Source of the DNA: Spirochaetae bacterium HGW-Spirochaetae-5
GTDB taxonomy: Bacteria > Spirochaetota > UBA4802 > UBA5550
Assembly: GCA_002839285.1 (NCBI GenBank)
Contig: PGXT01000001.1
Span: forward strand, 79,959 to 143,958
Direction: 5' to 3'
DNA: 64,000 bases
Below are positions 1 through 8,276 of this stretch, piece after piece. The notes beneath the pieces are model-generated. The model was not told the DNA's origin. It worked only from the letters and a program-made list of their open reading frames with translations, and made no database searches. The position numbers and the translations under genes were made by a program. The first letter of the stretch is position 1; the number at the start of each line of letters is the position of its first letter.

Positions 1-46
1 TTTATGAGTAATTACTATTTTATAAATAATTATATATTTTTTTTTA

Positions 47-74
47 TTGCTTTTAAAAATACCTGTTATATACT
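47..74 (+). promoter_or_regulatory. Predicted sigma70-type promoter
   Basis: TTGCTT at 47-52 and TATACT at 69-74, spaced by 16 bases, sit about 40 bases before the first gene in a very AT-rich stretch. Transcription would begin near 81 and give a leader of about 35 nt that carries an AAGGA-type ribosome site. Prediction from sequence only. Confidence 0.45.
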
Positions 75-116
75 TAAAGTATATGGCAACACAAATTTTT
101 ATTCAAGGAAGATAAT

Positions 117-662
117 ATGGCAACAGCAACAGCTCTAATAAAAGCATACATGACCGAGACGATTCCATCTGACGGAGGATTCATAATTACAGCTTTTTTC
201 ACAGGGGGGAGCGGTTATGCTATCTATGAAATTACAGCATACAGGAATGTCAAAGATATTTTCAGGACAGGGGAAGGTGTGACGTTTAAAACTGACGGGA
301 ATAGAACCCATATTCTTGTTGAACCTGCTTCTTTTACGAAAAAATATATAGAACCGGTCAACAGAGAAGCTCTTCATGCAATACCATATAGATTTAATGA
401 AATGACCGTTATTCCCGGTCCGAAAAATGAAAAAATTATGGTTCCGGAAAAACCTATTTCACTCTATTCTTCTTTTACAATACTTGAGCAGCAGAGTGAT
501 TATTTTTCTTATATATTCTTTCCGACTAAAGATGTATATGTTGCAATGAAGAAATTTATAGCGGATAGTTTATACAATGACTGTAATCTAGGGCTCTCTG
601 TTTCCAAAGAGGTTTCTGTAAAAGTTCTTGAAACTATTAAAAAGTTTTCGATATTCGGATAA
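117..662 (+). CDS. Unrecognised 181-residue protein
   Basis: I do not recognise this family. The product is 181 residues, has no signal peptide or membrane segment, and alternates beta-like hydrophobic stretches (ITAFFTGGSGYAIYEITAY near the N terminus) with a C-terminal helix. ATG 117 follows an AAGGAAG ribosome site at normal spacing, and the promoter at 47-74 would serve it alone. The next gene is 190 bases away and has its own promoter, so this is probably monocistronic. That it is a real gene is supported by length, start signals and the lack of a competing frame; the function is unknown. Confidence 0.7.
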   Translation: MATATALIKAYMTETIPSDGGFIITAFFTGGSGYAIYEITAYRNVKDIFRTGEGVTFKTDGNRTHILVEPASFTKKYIEPVNREALHAIPYRFNEMTVIPGPKNEKIMVPEKPISLYSSFTILEQQSDYFSYIFFPTKDVYVAMKKFIADSLYNDCNLGLSVSKEVSVKVLETIKKFSIFG

Positions 663-746
663 TTCTTCTGCAAAAATTGATGATTTTTCTGTTTTATCTT
701 TATTCCTATATATAAGAAGGTATTATAGAAACTGATTTTAATGAAA

Positions 747-814
747 CAGTATTACAATAGACACTACCTTATCTGTTGTAATATTGTTGACAAAATACAG
801 CCGGACATTATCAA
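747..814 (+). promoter_or_regulatory. Promoter with upstream inverted repeat
   Basis: An 8-bp perfect inverted repeat (TATTACAA at 750-757, TTGTAATA at 776-783) lies directly before a consensus -35 TTGACA (787-792). A weaker -10 TATCAA (809-814) follows after 16 bases. The repeat could be an operator or an activator site for the CBS-protein/recO operon. The sequence shows the elements; the regulatory role is inference. Confidence 0.4.
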
Positions 815-851
815 TCTTATAAAATTAAAAAATGAGGTAATTTAAACTGAC

Positions 852-1688
852 ATGCCATCAGACAGTCCCGACCCTTTAAGTAATTCAGTGATGAAGAGAG
901 TCCTAAATATCATCAAAAAACCATTCAAAGCTATCGACGAAAACACTTTTGACGCTGAAGCATACGAACAGCTTGATACCCCCAGAAAAGATATGATTGA
1001 CGGCGTCGTTATGCTCTCCGAACTGAACGCAAAAGATATAATGATACCCAGAGTAGATCTTGTAGCAATCGATTCAGATATTGACCTTAAATCCCTTGTC
1101 AAGGTAATTATAGATGCAGGTCACTCCCGCGTTCCGGTATACGAAGAGACAATCGACAATATTATAGGTATTTTATACGTTAAAGATCTTATTAAACTCA
1201 TCCCTCTCTCTGATAAAGCCAGAAAATTTAATATAAAAAAACTTATACATGAACCGTTTTTCGTTCCTGAAACAATGCCTCTGGATGAACTTCTCCTTGA
1301 GTTTAAACTTAAGAAACTCCACCTTGCAATAGTGGTGGATGAATACGGTGGACTGGGCGGAATTGTTACTCTTGAAGATATTCTTGAAGTTATAGTAGGC
1401 GATATCAACGATGAGTATGACGCCGAGGAACCCCCTGAGTTCGAGAAAACAGGACCGGCTTCTTATGATGTTGACTCACGTATGCTGATTACAGATTTTA
1501 ATGATGAACTGGACCTCGATATACCTACGGATGATTTTGATACAATCGGGGGATTTGTTTTCGACCTCTTCGGCCGTGTCCCGGAAAAAGACGAGACAGT
1601 TAAATACGGGAATATTTCATTTAAGATCAAGGACATATCCGGTATAAAAATAATCCGTATTACAGCTACTATTTTAAAACCGAAATAG
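852..1688 (+). CDS. CBS-domain CorC/HlyC-like protein
   Basis: Soluble 278-residue member of the CorC/HlyC (hemolysin C) family. Two CBS motifs occupy about residues 65-190 (MIPRVDLVAIDSD in the first; the second ends AIVVDEYGGLGGIVTLEDI), followed by a CorC_HlyC C-terminal domain (about 200-278, with a typical GGFVFDLFGRVP stretch). The membrane DUF21 domain of full-length relatives is absent, as in Escherichia coli CorC. Family members are linked to Mg2+/Co2+ efflux or ion homeostasis; the hemolysin name is historical. ATG 852 has GAGG about 15 bases upstream. recO follows after 2 bases, so the two are very likely co-transcribed from the promoter at 787-814. Confidence 0.88.
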   Translation: MPSDSPDPLSNSVMKRVLNIIKKPFKAIDENTFDAEAYEQLDTPRKDMIDGVVMLSELNAKDIMIPRVDLVAIDSDIDLKSLVKVIIDAGHSRVPVYEETIDNIIGILYVKDLIKLIPLSDKARKFNIKKLIHEPFFVPETMPLDELLLEFKLKKLHLAIVVDEYGGLGGIVTLEDILEVIVGDINDEYDAEEPPEFEKTGPASYDVDSRMLITDFNDELDLDIPTDDFDTIGGFVFDLFGRVPEKDETVKYGNISFKIKDISGIKIIRITATILKPK

Positions 1689-1690
1689 CC

Positions 1691-2437
1691 ATGCCGCAGC
1701 AGAGAGAAACCGGAATTGTGCTTTCGAAACAGAGTTCCGGAGAAGCCGATAATATCTGCACCATCTACACCAAACATTCGGGTAAGGACCGGTTTGTTTT
1801 CCGTGGATTAAAAAAATCCACGAAACGCCCGAGAACAGCATCGGAACCTGGAACAACTCTTGACATGGTTTATTACACAGGGAGAGGTGGCAGTTTCAGC
1901 ACTGTTTCAGAATTCGATATTCTTACGAACTACAGTTCTATAAGAAAAAGCAGCAGTAAGATATTCTCCCTATACTTCATACTTGAACTGGTTGACCGTA
2001 CCACAGGTTTCTCCGATTCAAACAGCAGAGTATTTAATCTTCTTTCTGCAGGGATAGAGACCCTGTCAAACACGGAATTCCCAGGTCACTTTTCACTTTT
2101 TTTCGCCGTTAAATATCTTTTAATGCAGGGAATATTCCCCGATACCGGAAGGTGCTCATGGTGCGGCAATACCGAGCCTGAAAAACTTGTCATAGAAAAC
2201 AGCAGCCTGAGAATTTCCTGCATTAATTGCACCGACATGAAATCGGCCGCAGTAAGAAGCAGCGGAAGGGAATTGATTAATAAATGTGAAAAATTAAAAC
2301 TGGATAAAATTGACTGTATAACATATTCAAACAGGGATGTTTTATCGGCACTAACTGTGATTATAGAATATATCAACTCATACTACAGCATTAAACTTAA
2401 AACAGGCCCAATGCTGCTGAGTGATATTCAGAGTTAA
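1691..2437 (+). CDS. recO: DNA repair protein RecO
   Basis: 248-residue RecO of the RecFOR recombination mediator pathway, which helps load RecA onto SSB-coated single-stranded DNA and anneals complementary strands. The N-terminal OB fold starts with the family pattern RETGIVLSKQSSGEADNI. The C-terminal domain contains a four-cysteine zinc site, CSWC at about 158-161 and CINC about 20 residues later, as in many RecO proteins. Length is normal. The start lies 2 bases after the CBS gene stop, without a strong ribosome site of its own, so translational coupling is likely. The pairing with a CorC-like gene resembles arrangements seen in other bacteria (era/recO/corC neighbourhoods). Confidence 0.9.
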   Translation: MPQQRETGIVLSKQSSGEADNICTIYTKHSGKDRFVFRGLKKSTKRPRTASEPGTTLDMVYYTGRGGSFSTVSEFDILTNYSSIRKSSSKIFSLYFILELVDRTTGFSDSNSRVFNLLSAGIETLSNTEFPGHFSLFFAVKYLLMQGIFPDTGRCSWCGNTEPEKLVIENSSLRISCINCTDMKSAAVRSSGRELINKCEKLKLDKIDCITYSNRDVLSALTVIIEYINSYYSIKLKTGPMLLSDIQS

Positions 2438-2451
2438 ATCATTTTTTTAAT

Positions 2452-2616
2452 TTATTTACCCTTGAGGGTTATCGGGCAGGCAAGTACTCTATAATCTGCA
2501 GTTTTTTCTTCATGAGTTGTCGCCATTGAACTGAGTGATCCTCCATAATTACAGAGAACCTGATAATTCCTTAATTCTATATGGTGTTTGCACTTTTTAC
2601 ATTCTTCGAGTTTCAT
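2452..2616 (-). CDS. Small four-cysteine protein (54 aa)
   Basis: A 54-codon gene on the reverse strand, convergent with recO. Its start is preceded by GGAGATGATGA, a good ribosome site. The product begins MKLEECKKCKHH and has two more cysteines (LCNYGG and LACPIT), so a CxxC...C...C arrangement could bind zinc. No signal peptide. I do not recognise a named family. Codon-like composition, a ribosome site and the cysteine pattern support a real gene; no function is assigned. Confidence 0.6.
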   Translation of the reverse strand: MKLEECKKCKHHIELRNYQVLCNYGGSLSSMATTHEEKTADYRVLACPITLKGK

Positions 2617-2757
2617 TCATCATCTCCATAAATTCAGCCGAGTATCATCATTAGTCTTTACTATTATGTCACTTTATGATTTCAAGAACGAAGATTATTG
2701 CCATATTGATTATTGTCAATAATTATATTAAATAAAATATTAAATCATTTGGAGGAA

Positions 2758-2858
2758 GTTTATTTCTGAGGGGACAGCGCTACGCGGCGCGTCTGGAATG
2801 GAGGAATACCGGGTATTGCCCATTCCCATCGTAATGAAGCATACACACACCTGAAAAC
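2758..2858. repeat. Degenerate three-hairpin palindromic element
   Basis: Decayed copy of the dispersed element best seen at 54263-54358 and 59405-59515. Recognisable parts, in order, are a CAGCGC-type arm, a central GGAATGG...CCATTCC stem, and a GAAGCATAC arm. It lies in the 371-base gap between the small cysteine gene and the HD gene. The remainder of that gap is AT-rich and shows nothing else I can support. Confidence 0.6.
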
Positions 2859-2987
2859 ATTTCGCTGAATTCAAAACTGAATTCCGGTTAAAGCGTCTGG
2901 AAACAAAGTAAAATTATGTCATGGTAATTTTTCACAACTGATAAAAAAATTTCTGGACATTTAATCCTGTGAACGGTCTATAAAAAC

Positions 2988-3545
2988 ATGATTAATGATA
3001 ATTTAAAAAATCCTCCATCCGAAGAAGAATGCTTCAGACTTATAAAAGAATATGAAATGCTCCCTAATATAATCGACCACTCAGTTCAGGTGAAAAATGT
3101 AACTGAAGCTATATATCACGGACTGATTGATAAAAGTAAAATTAACATTGAACTTTTAAGAGCCTCTGCACTTCTCCATGATATTACAAAAACAAAGGCA
3201 ATCCTTGAAAACGAACTTCGTCACGATCTGACCGGAGGCGAGCTACTCAGGAGACTGGGATATGAAGAGATCGCCGTTATCGTAGAAAATCACGTGGTCT
3301 TCTCTGACTTTAATTACGATGGACCGCTACTGGAAAAAGAGATTATATACTATGCAGACAAAAGAGTAATGCACGATAAAATTGTAAACATTGACACACG
3401 GGTATCCGACCTGGTTGACCGTTATGGACGGACTGAAAAAATAAGAGAGATGATACTTCATAATAAAAAATTTATTCTTAAACTGGAATCCAAAATACAA
3501 AGCCATATGAACATACCCATTGAAGAAGCGCTTAAGGGAATATGA
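2988..3545 (+). CDS. HD-domain phosphohydrolase
   Basis: 185-residue soluble HD-superfamily protein. Metal-binding residues are visible as H31 (IIDHS), the HD doublet H64-D65 (ALLHD), H79, H102 (VENHV) and a later Asp in YYADKRV, in the order of the HD fold. The superfamily comprises metal-dependent phosphohydrolases and includes phosphodiesterases and nucleotidases; the substrate here is unknown. The stop overlaps the radical-SAM start by 4 bases (ATGA at 3542), which implies translational coupling and perhaps a joint pathway. No obvious ribosome site precedes the ATG; the upstream 350 bases hold a degenerate repeat. Confidence 0.85.
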   Translation: MINDNLKNPPSEEECFRLIKEYEMLPNIIDHSVQVKNVTEAIYHGLIDKSKINIELLRASALLHDITKTKAILENELRHDLTGGELLRRLGYEEIAVIVENHVVFSDFNYDGPLLEKEIIYYADKRVMHDKIVNIDTRVSDLVDRYGRTEKIREMILHNKKFILKLESKIQSHMNIPIEEALKGI

Positions 3546-5194
3546 AAAAATACCTGATACTCGACTGCTATGTGGATGAACCTGCCTGTCTTGGAGTACC
3601 CCCCTTTATATCACCATATCCCCGTTATATTTACGGAGCACTTATATCTGCCGGCGTATCTCCGGATGCTATAGTCTACCGGACAATTGATCATCTTCGT
3701 GAGAGCGATTACAATCTGACGGGAAACTTCAACCACGTCTTTCTTATCGGAGGAGCAGCCGTTCCCGGCAAATACCTGGGTGCGCGTATAGGTTCACTTG
3801 CAGAGATAAATAAAATTCTGAATCAGAACAGCAGAACCGGATTTTCCGTGGGGGGACTGATCCATCGTGCGATTACATCTCCGCCGGCTAACACCACAGT
3901 GATCAGCTATGATATAGAAAAATTTGCGTTTACCATGGCACGGGGTAATCCTGAAGACAGCTGCAGGACATCGGAAGAGATAGCGGAATGGGGAGTAAAG
4001 GGCGCCGGCGTGGTAAAGGATCACCCATGGTATCCCGATGTAATCTGCGAAATGGAAACAGGGAGAGGATGTCCCAGGGAGTTTCACTGTTCATTCTGTT
4101 CTGAGGGACTAATAAAAAATGTCGAATTCCGCAGCGCCGGAGATGTTCTTAATGAGGTTGACGCACTTATAAATTCCGGAGTCTCACGCTTTAGAATCGG
4201 GAGGCAGGCGGATATAATACAATATGGGAGCCGCCTTGATGTTTACAATAACGGATTTCCGGAACCGGAACCTTCAGCAGTTAAAGAACTCTTCCTGGAA
4301 CTGAAAAAAAGAAAAGATGCCGGAAAGATAACTGTTCTTAATGTGGACAACGCAAATCCCGGATCTATTGTAAACTGGCCCGATCACTCTTCGGCTATTC
4401 TTGAATCAATTGCCGCCGCAGTAACACCCGGGGACACCCTCCCCTTCGGGATTGAATCTTTTGATGAGACAGTTGTACGGCAGAACAACCTCAAGGTAAC
4501 ACCCGATGAGGCTCTATTTGCAGTAAAACTTGTAAATGAAATATGCGGCTGGAGAGAGGATGGAATCCCCAAACTGCTGCCCGGGATAAATCTTATTCAC
4601 GGGCTGAAAGGCGAAACCGCTGAAACATTCAGAACCAATCACCACTATCTTGAAAAGATAGCGGCGGACGGGCTGCTGGTTAAGAGAATAAACATCCGTA
4701 AACTTCAGCCCTATCCGGGAACACCGCTTTTTAATGAAAGATTTAAAATCAGCGGAACTCTTACAAAAAGATTTGAATATTTCAGAGAGAGAATCCGGGA
4801 CGAAATTGATCATCATATGCTGAAAAAAATCTATCCGGCGGGTACCATTTTAAAAGAAGTTCTCATGCTCGACACCAGAGACGGGTATTCCATGGGGAAA
4901 CAGATTTCCAGTTACTCAATAACAGTAAAAGTTCCCGGGACTTTCGATAATAAAAGTTTTAAAAATGTACTGGTCACTGGACACAGGGAGAGATCTCTCT
5001 TATCGCTCCCTCTGCCATTTACAATTAATACAACTTCGGCTAAAGCATTTGAGATGATACCGGGAGTAAGCAGAGACAGGTCTTCCGATCTGATTCTAAA
5101 AAGACCCTTTGGAACTGTGGATGCGTTCACGGAAGAGATAAAAAATGTTCAGCCCGATCTGCTTAAGATTATCGGGGATAATTCGGAGATTTAG
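3542..5194 (+). CDS. Radical SAM protein with C-terminal HhH
   Basis: 550-residue radical SAM enzyme. The cluster cysteines are C177, C183 and C186 in the spacing CX5CX2C (GRGCPREFHCSFC), rather than the classical CX3CX2C. N-terminal residues 1-140 look like a Rossmann/B12-binding-like domain (VFLIGGAAVPG). The C terminus carries a helix-hairpin-helix motif (MIPGVSRDRSSDLI, about 505-545). This matches the description of COG1031, radical SAM proteins with a C-terminal HhH, whose reaction is not known. The 4-base overlap with the HD phosphohydrolase suggests that the two act together. No vitamin B12 genes are nearby. Confidence 0.85.
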   Translation: MKKYLILDCYVDEPACLGVPPFISPYPRYIYGALISAGVSPDAIVYRTIDHLRESDYNLTGNFNHVFLIGGAAVPGKYLGARIGSLAEINKILNQNSRTGFSVGGLIHRAITSPPANTTVISYDIEKFAFTMARGNPEDSCRTSEEIAEWGVKGAGVVKDHPWYPDVICEMETGRGCPREFHCSFCSEGLIKNVEFRSAGDVLNEVDALINSGVSRFRIGRQADIIQYGSRLDVYNNGFPEPEPSAVKELFLELKKRKDAGKITVLNVDNANPGSIVNWPDHSSAILESIAAAVTPGDTLPFGIESFDETVVRQNNLKVTPDEALFAVKLVNEICGWREDGIPKLLPGINLIHGLKGETAETFRTNHHYLEKIAADGLLVKRINIRKLQPYPGTPLFNERFKISGTLTKRFEYFRERIRDEIDHHMLKKIYPAGTILKEVLMLDTRDGYSMGKQISSYSITVKVPGTFDNKSFKNVLVTGHRERSLLSLPLPFTINTTSAKAFEMIPGVSRDRSSDLILKRPFGTVDAFTEEIKNVQPDLLKIIGDNSEI

Positions 5195-5242
5195 ACGGAC
5201 CTGCTCTTTAAGTATATTAACTGAACTCTCTGTTTACAATAC

Positions 5243-5356
5243 AAATCCCCCCGTTTCGCTTCGCTCAACATCCCCCTTTGTTAAAGGGGGTTATTTAACT
5301 TCAAAAAGTTAAACCCTCTTTAACAAAGGGGGTGGCCGATAGGCCGGGGGATTTTT
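5243..5356. repeat. Long inverted-repeat element, likely terminator
   Basis: A 114-bp near-palindrome: outer ends AATCCCCCC and GGGGGATT, inner arms CCCCCTTTGTTAAAGGGGG and its partner CTCTTTAACAAAGGGGG, around a small AAGTT-type loop. It fills the gap between the convergent radical-SAM and avtA genes, where it could act as a bidirectional terminator. A T-run follows at 5353-5357. CCTTTGTTAAAGG-type repeats are common dispersed elements in many bacteria. Confidence 0.65.
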
Positions 5357-5380
5357 TAGTTTTCGTTATTTAAATACTCA

Positions 5381-6634
5381 TTAAAGATACCCTTTCCGTA
5401 TCTCCTCTGCGATTATTTCGATACCTTTTCTGACGGTCTCTTCACTCTGGGAATAAGTTACCCTTATACATTCATTTTTATGGATCCAGTCATCTGTAAG
5501 TCCAGGGAAAAAATAATGTCCCGGAACTATCAACACTCCCCGCTCCTTGAGCCGTTCGTAAAGAGTATCGCTGTCAATTTTAATCCCCTTCAGCCAGAGC
5601 CAGAGAAAAAATGCACCTTCAGGTTTATGTATATAATAATCAACCCCCTCCAACTTCTCTTTAAATAGATTAACGGCAAGTTCGGCTTTGTTCTTATAGT
5701 GAGGTTTTATTATATCCCTGCTCATGGAGATAATTTCACCTGATTTTACAAGGGACTCTGCAATGACAGCCCCCACACTCCCTGGAGCGAGATTCATCAC
5801 CGCGTTCATCTGTGATACCGCGTTTATCACTTTTTCATTTGCAATAATGATCCCTGTTCGGACACCGGGGAGTCCCAGTTTCGATAAACTCATACAGACT
5901 ATAATCTGCTCATTCCAGTAAGGTCTGGCGTCGGTATATATCATATCGGGAAATGGTATACCGTATGCGCTGTCGATGATTAGCGGTACATCATGCTGTT
6001 CTGCAAGAGAGATAAGCTTCTCGATTTCACTGTCGGATAAAACGTTCCCTGTTGGATTGGTAGGTCTGGAAACACAAATTGCACCTATGCTCTCATCTAT
6101 TGTAAGATTATCGAAATCAATATTGTACTTGAAGGTATGATCATCAAGATGGGTTATCTCCGGACGGATAGATGTGAAGATTTCATCCGATGTAATCCCC
6201 ACATCACTATAACCGATATATTCAGGAGTGAGGGGGAGAAGAATCTTTTTAAATGATCCGTCACGGAATCTGCCTGAAAACATATTAAAGAGCAGGAAAA
6301 AAGCCGACTGGCTTCCGTTGGTCAAAGCGATATTTGAACTCTTTATATTCCAGCCGAATTCTCTGTTGAGCAGTGCGGCCATCTCTTCGATAAATTTGAA
6401 GTTTCCCTGAGGAGCATCGTAATTCCCCACACACTCCTCAAAAAGAGTACCGGAGTCCATAACCTCCATCATGCTGTTCCGGAGTATGCTCTGCACTTCA
6501 GTTATATGTGCAGGATTACCTCCCCCCAGCATAAGCATATTACGATTGACCGCCATGGCGTGGCCCAGATCGTCCATGAGGCTTTTTATTCCCGACTTAC
6601 AGTTTACCTTGTCTCCAAAAATTGAAAAATTCAT
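5381..6634 (-). CDS. avtA: Valine-pyruvate aminotransferase
   Basis: 417 residues, the same length as E. coli AvtA and clearly similar throughout: N-terminal FSIFGDKVNCKSGI, LGGGNPAHI, NYDAPQG, TNGSQSAFF, VSRPTNPTGNV and the PLP lysine K252 in MSLSKLGLPGVRTG. It is a cytosolic PLP-dependent fold-type I enzyme that interconverts valine plus pyruvate with 2-oxoisovalerate plus alanine, linking branched-chain amino acid and alanine pools. The ribosome site GAGGGGA precedes ATG 6634. It stands alone between the terminator-like repeat and the phosphatase genes. Confidence 0.93.
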   Translation of the reverse strand: MNFSIFGDKVNCKSGIKSLMDDLGHAMAVNRNMLMLGGGNPAHITEVQSILRNSMMEVMDSGTLFEECVGNYDAPQGNFKFIEEMAALLNREFGWNIKSSNIALTNGSQSAFFLLFNMFSGRFRDGSFKKILLPLTPEYIGYSDVGITSDEIFTSIRPEITHLDDHTFKYNIDFDNLTIDESIGAICVSRPTNPTGNVLSDSEIEKLISLAEQHDVPLIIDSAYGIPFPDMIYTDARPYWNEQIIVCMSLSKLGLPGVRTGIIIANEKVINAVSQMNAVMNLAPGSVGAVIAESLVKSGEIISMSRDIIKPHYKNKAELAVNLFKEKLEGVDYYIHKPEGAFFLWLWLKGIKIDSDTLYERLKERGVLIVPGHYFFPGLTDDWIHKNECIRVTYSQSEETVRKGIEIIAEEIRKGYL

Positions 6635-6693
6635 ATAAAGTCCCCTCTTGATAATTACAACATTTCTGAGGGAATATTTCTTCTGTCAATGAA

Positions 6694-8088
6694 TTATATT
6701 TTCCGTGCAGCAATTACAGTAATATCATCACCGGCTTTATTCTTTCCGGTAAAATTATTAAATGAATCCATGATACTGTTTAAAACTGATTCCGCATTAC
6801 TCCGCGAAGATAAAGCAACAGCTTCGGATAAACGGTTTTTACCGAACTGTTCACCCGTGCAACTTCTCGCCTCAGTCAACCCGTCACTGTAAATAATAAT
6901 TAAATCTCCCGGTGAAACTGAAAATTTACAGGACTCATATCCGCTTCTGGGGGAGGAGACTCCAATGGGATGACCTTTGAATAATTCACCGGAATCAACA
7001 ATGGTCATTACAGATTCTGTTAATGCATTAAAATGTAAAAGATCGGGATGACCCGCGTTTACATATTCCACTTCAGTGCCGTTCATCCTGAGAAGAAGGC
7101 CTGTAATATACAGATTAACCTCTTCCAGTTCATCTATCAGCTCAGCGTTTGCCGCTTCAAGAACTTTGCCAAGATGTGAAGACTTATACTTATTAAAATA
7201 ATTATACAATACCGGCTTGGCAAGGATTGTAATCAGGGCCGGAGCCACTCCGTGACCGGAAACATCAAAAAGGGCCAGACCGGAGAGTGAACTTCCGCTG
7301 CAGTAGAAATCATAAAAATCGCCCGATACTGCACCGAAAGGTTTTGTCGTAAAAGCGATATCCCAATCTGTTGTGCGGGGCGGTTTTGCCGGAAATATGG
7401 CAAGCTGTATTTCACTTGCGAGATCCATCTCTATTTCTGACAATTGCTGTTCTTTTTTTAGCATATTATTAGCTTCTATCAAAACTGTATTAAGATTTTC
7501 AAGTTCATATTTAATCCGCTGAAGATCTTTTCTCTTTTTATTCATATAGAAAGCCGCGGAGGATATAAGCATAAAAGCAGGGAGTAGACAGAATGTAAAG
7601 AAGGCCTCTCTTACAATTGAACCGGGTTGGCCTGTTATTTCTATGGAATACCAGGTTACACTGAAATAACAGATCAGAGTGGGCAGAGACATAAGAAGCG
7701 ACTGCAGGACATTTGTATAAGACAGAACAATTGTAACAGCGGTAAGCGCGTTTATAATCCCCAGCATTCGAAGATCGCCAAGCCAGTAAACCCAGAATGA
7801 AAAAGCAATAAGATATGTTACGAGGTAAATTAAGAAGATAGTCCACTCCTGCCAAACCAGCAGATTTTTTGAAAAATATGTTACAGCAATTAAGACAGAT
7901 GTTAGAGATAGAATAGATATTGAGATATATAAAGTGGTTTCATAAGTCAACGGTGTAAGCCCGAGGGATACAGCAATGAGTGTTTCCGTCGTTGCTATAA
8001 TGTACCCGCCGAAAACCAGCAGATTCCCGCGTAAAAAAAGAGAATACCTGTCTGCAGGCACCTTTGACCGGAGGTTTAATCTGCTCAT
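6694..8088 (-). CDS. Membrane SpoIIE/PP2C phosphatase (copy A)
   Basis: 464-residue protein with six or seven hydrophobic helices in residues 20-190, a short coiled coil (about 195-225) and a C-terminal SpoIIE-type PP2C domain. Phosphatase motifs are visible: SGDFYDF, DVSGHG (metal-binding Asp), NAGHP, DGLTEA and DDITVIAA. Such proteins dephosphorylate anti-sigma-factor antagonists (SpoIIAA/RsbV type) in response to membrane signals; the target here is not in the window. I place the start at ATG 8088, because it aligns residue for residue with the start of the tandem paralogue; a TTG at 8097 is possible. Neither start has a strong ribosome site. Confidence 0.88.
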   Translation of the reverse strand: MSRLNLRSKVPADRYSLFLRGNLLVFGGYIIATTETLIAVSLGLTPLTYETTLYISISILSLTSVLIAVTYFSKNLLVWQEWTIFLIYLVTYLIAFSFWVYWLGDLRMLGIINALTAVTIVLSYTNVLQSLLMSLPTLICYFSVTWYSIEITGQPGSIVREAFFTFCLLPAFMLISSAAFYMNKKRKDLQRIKYELENLNTVLIEANNMLKKEQQLSEIEMDLASEIQLAIFPAKPPRTTDWDIAFTTKPFGAVSGDFYDFYCSGSSLSGLALFDVSGHGVAPALITILAKPVLYNYFNKYKSSHLGKVLEAANAELIDELEEVNLYITGLLLRMNGTEVEYVNAGHPDLLHFNALTESVMTIVDSGELFKGHPIGVSSPRSGYESCKFSVSPGDLIIIYSDGLTEARSCTGEQFGKNRLSEAVALSSRSNAESVLNSIMDSFNNFTGKNKAGDDITVIAARKI

Positions 8089-8208
8089 ACTGGACAATCT
8101 TCAACAGGACAATCTTCTGATGTTAAAACATTCAATTTTATCATGTTTTCCTTTTTTTATAATTAAGAATTATCAATTAATATTTTTCTTAATTGAAAAC
8201 CGTAGTCA

Positions 8209-8256
8209 ATTATTTTCAGGGGTGCGTATGCGCGAAGCGCTGTGCCCCCGGAAATA
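8209..8256. repeat. Short form of the three-hairpin element
   Basis: Outer stem TTATTTTC-AGGGG / CCCCC-GGAAATAA encloses one half of each side arm (TGCGTATGC and GCGAAGCGCTGTG), with the central hairpin missing. It looks like an internal-deletion derivative of the elements at 54263 and 59405. It lies between the two phosphatase genes. Confidence 0.65.
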
Positions 8257-8276
8257 AACTGCTGTATTGAAAGCTG

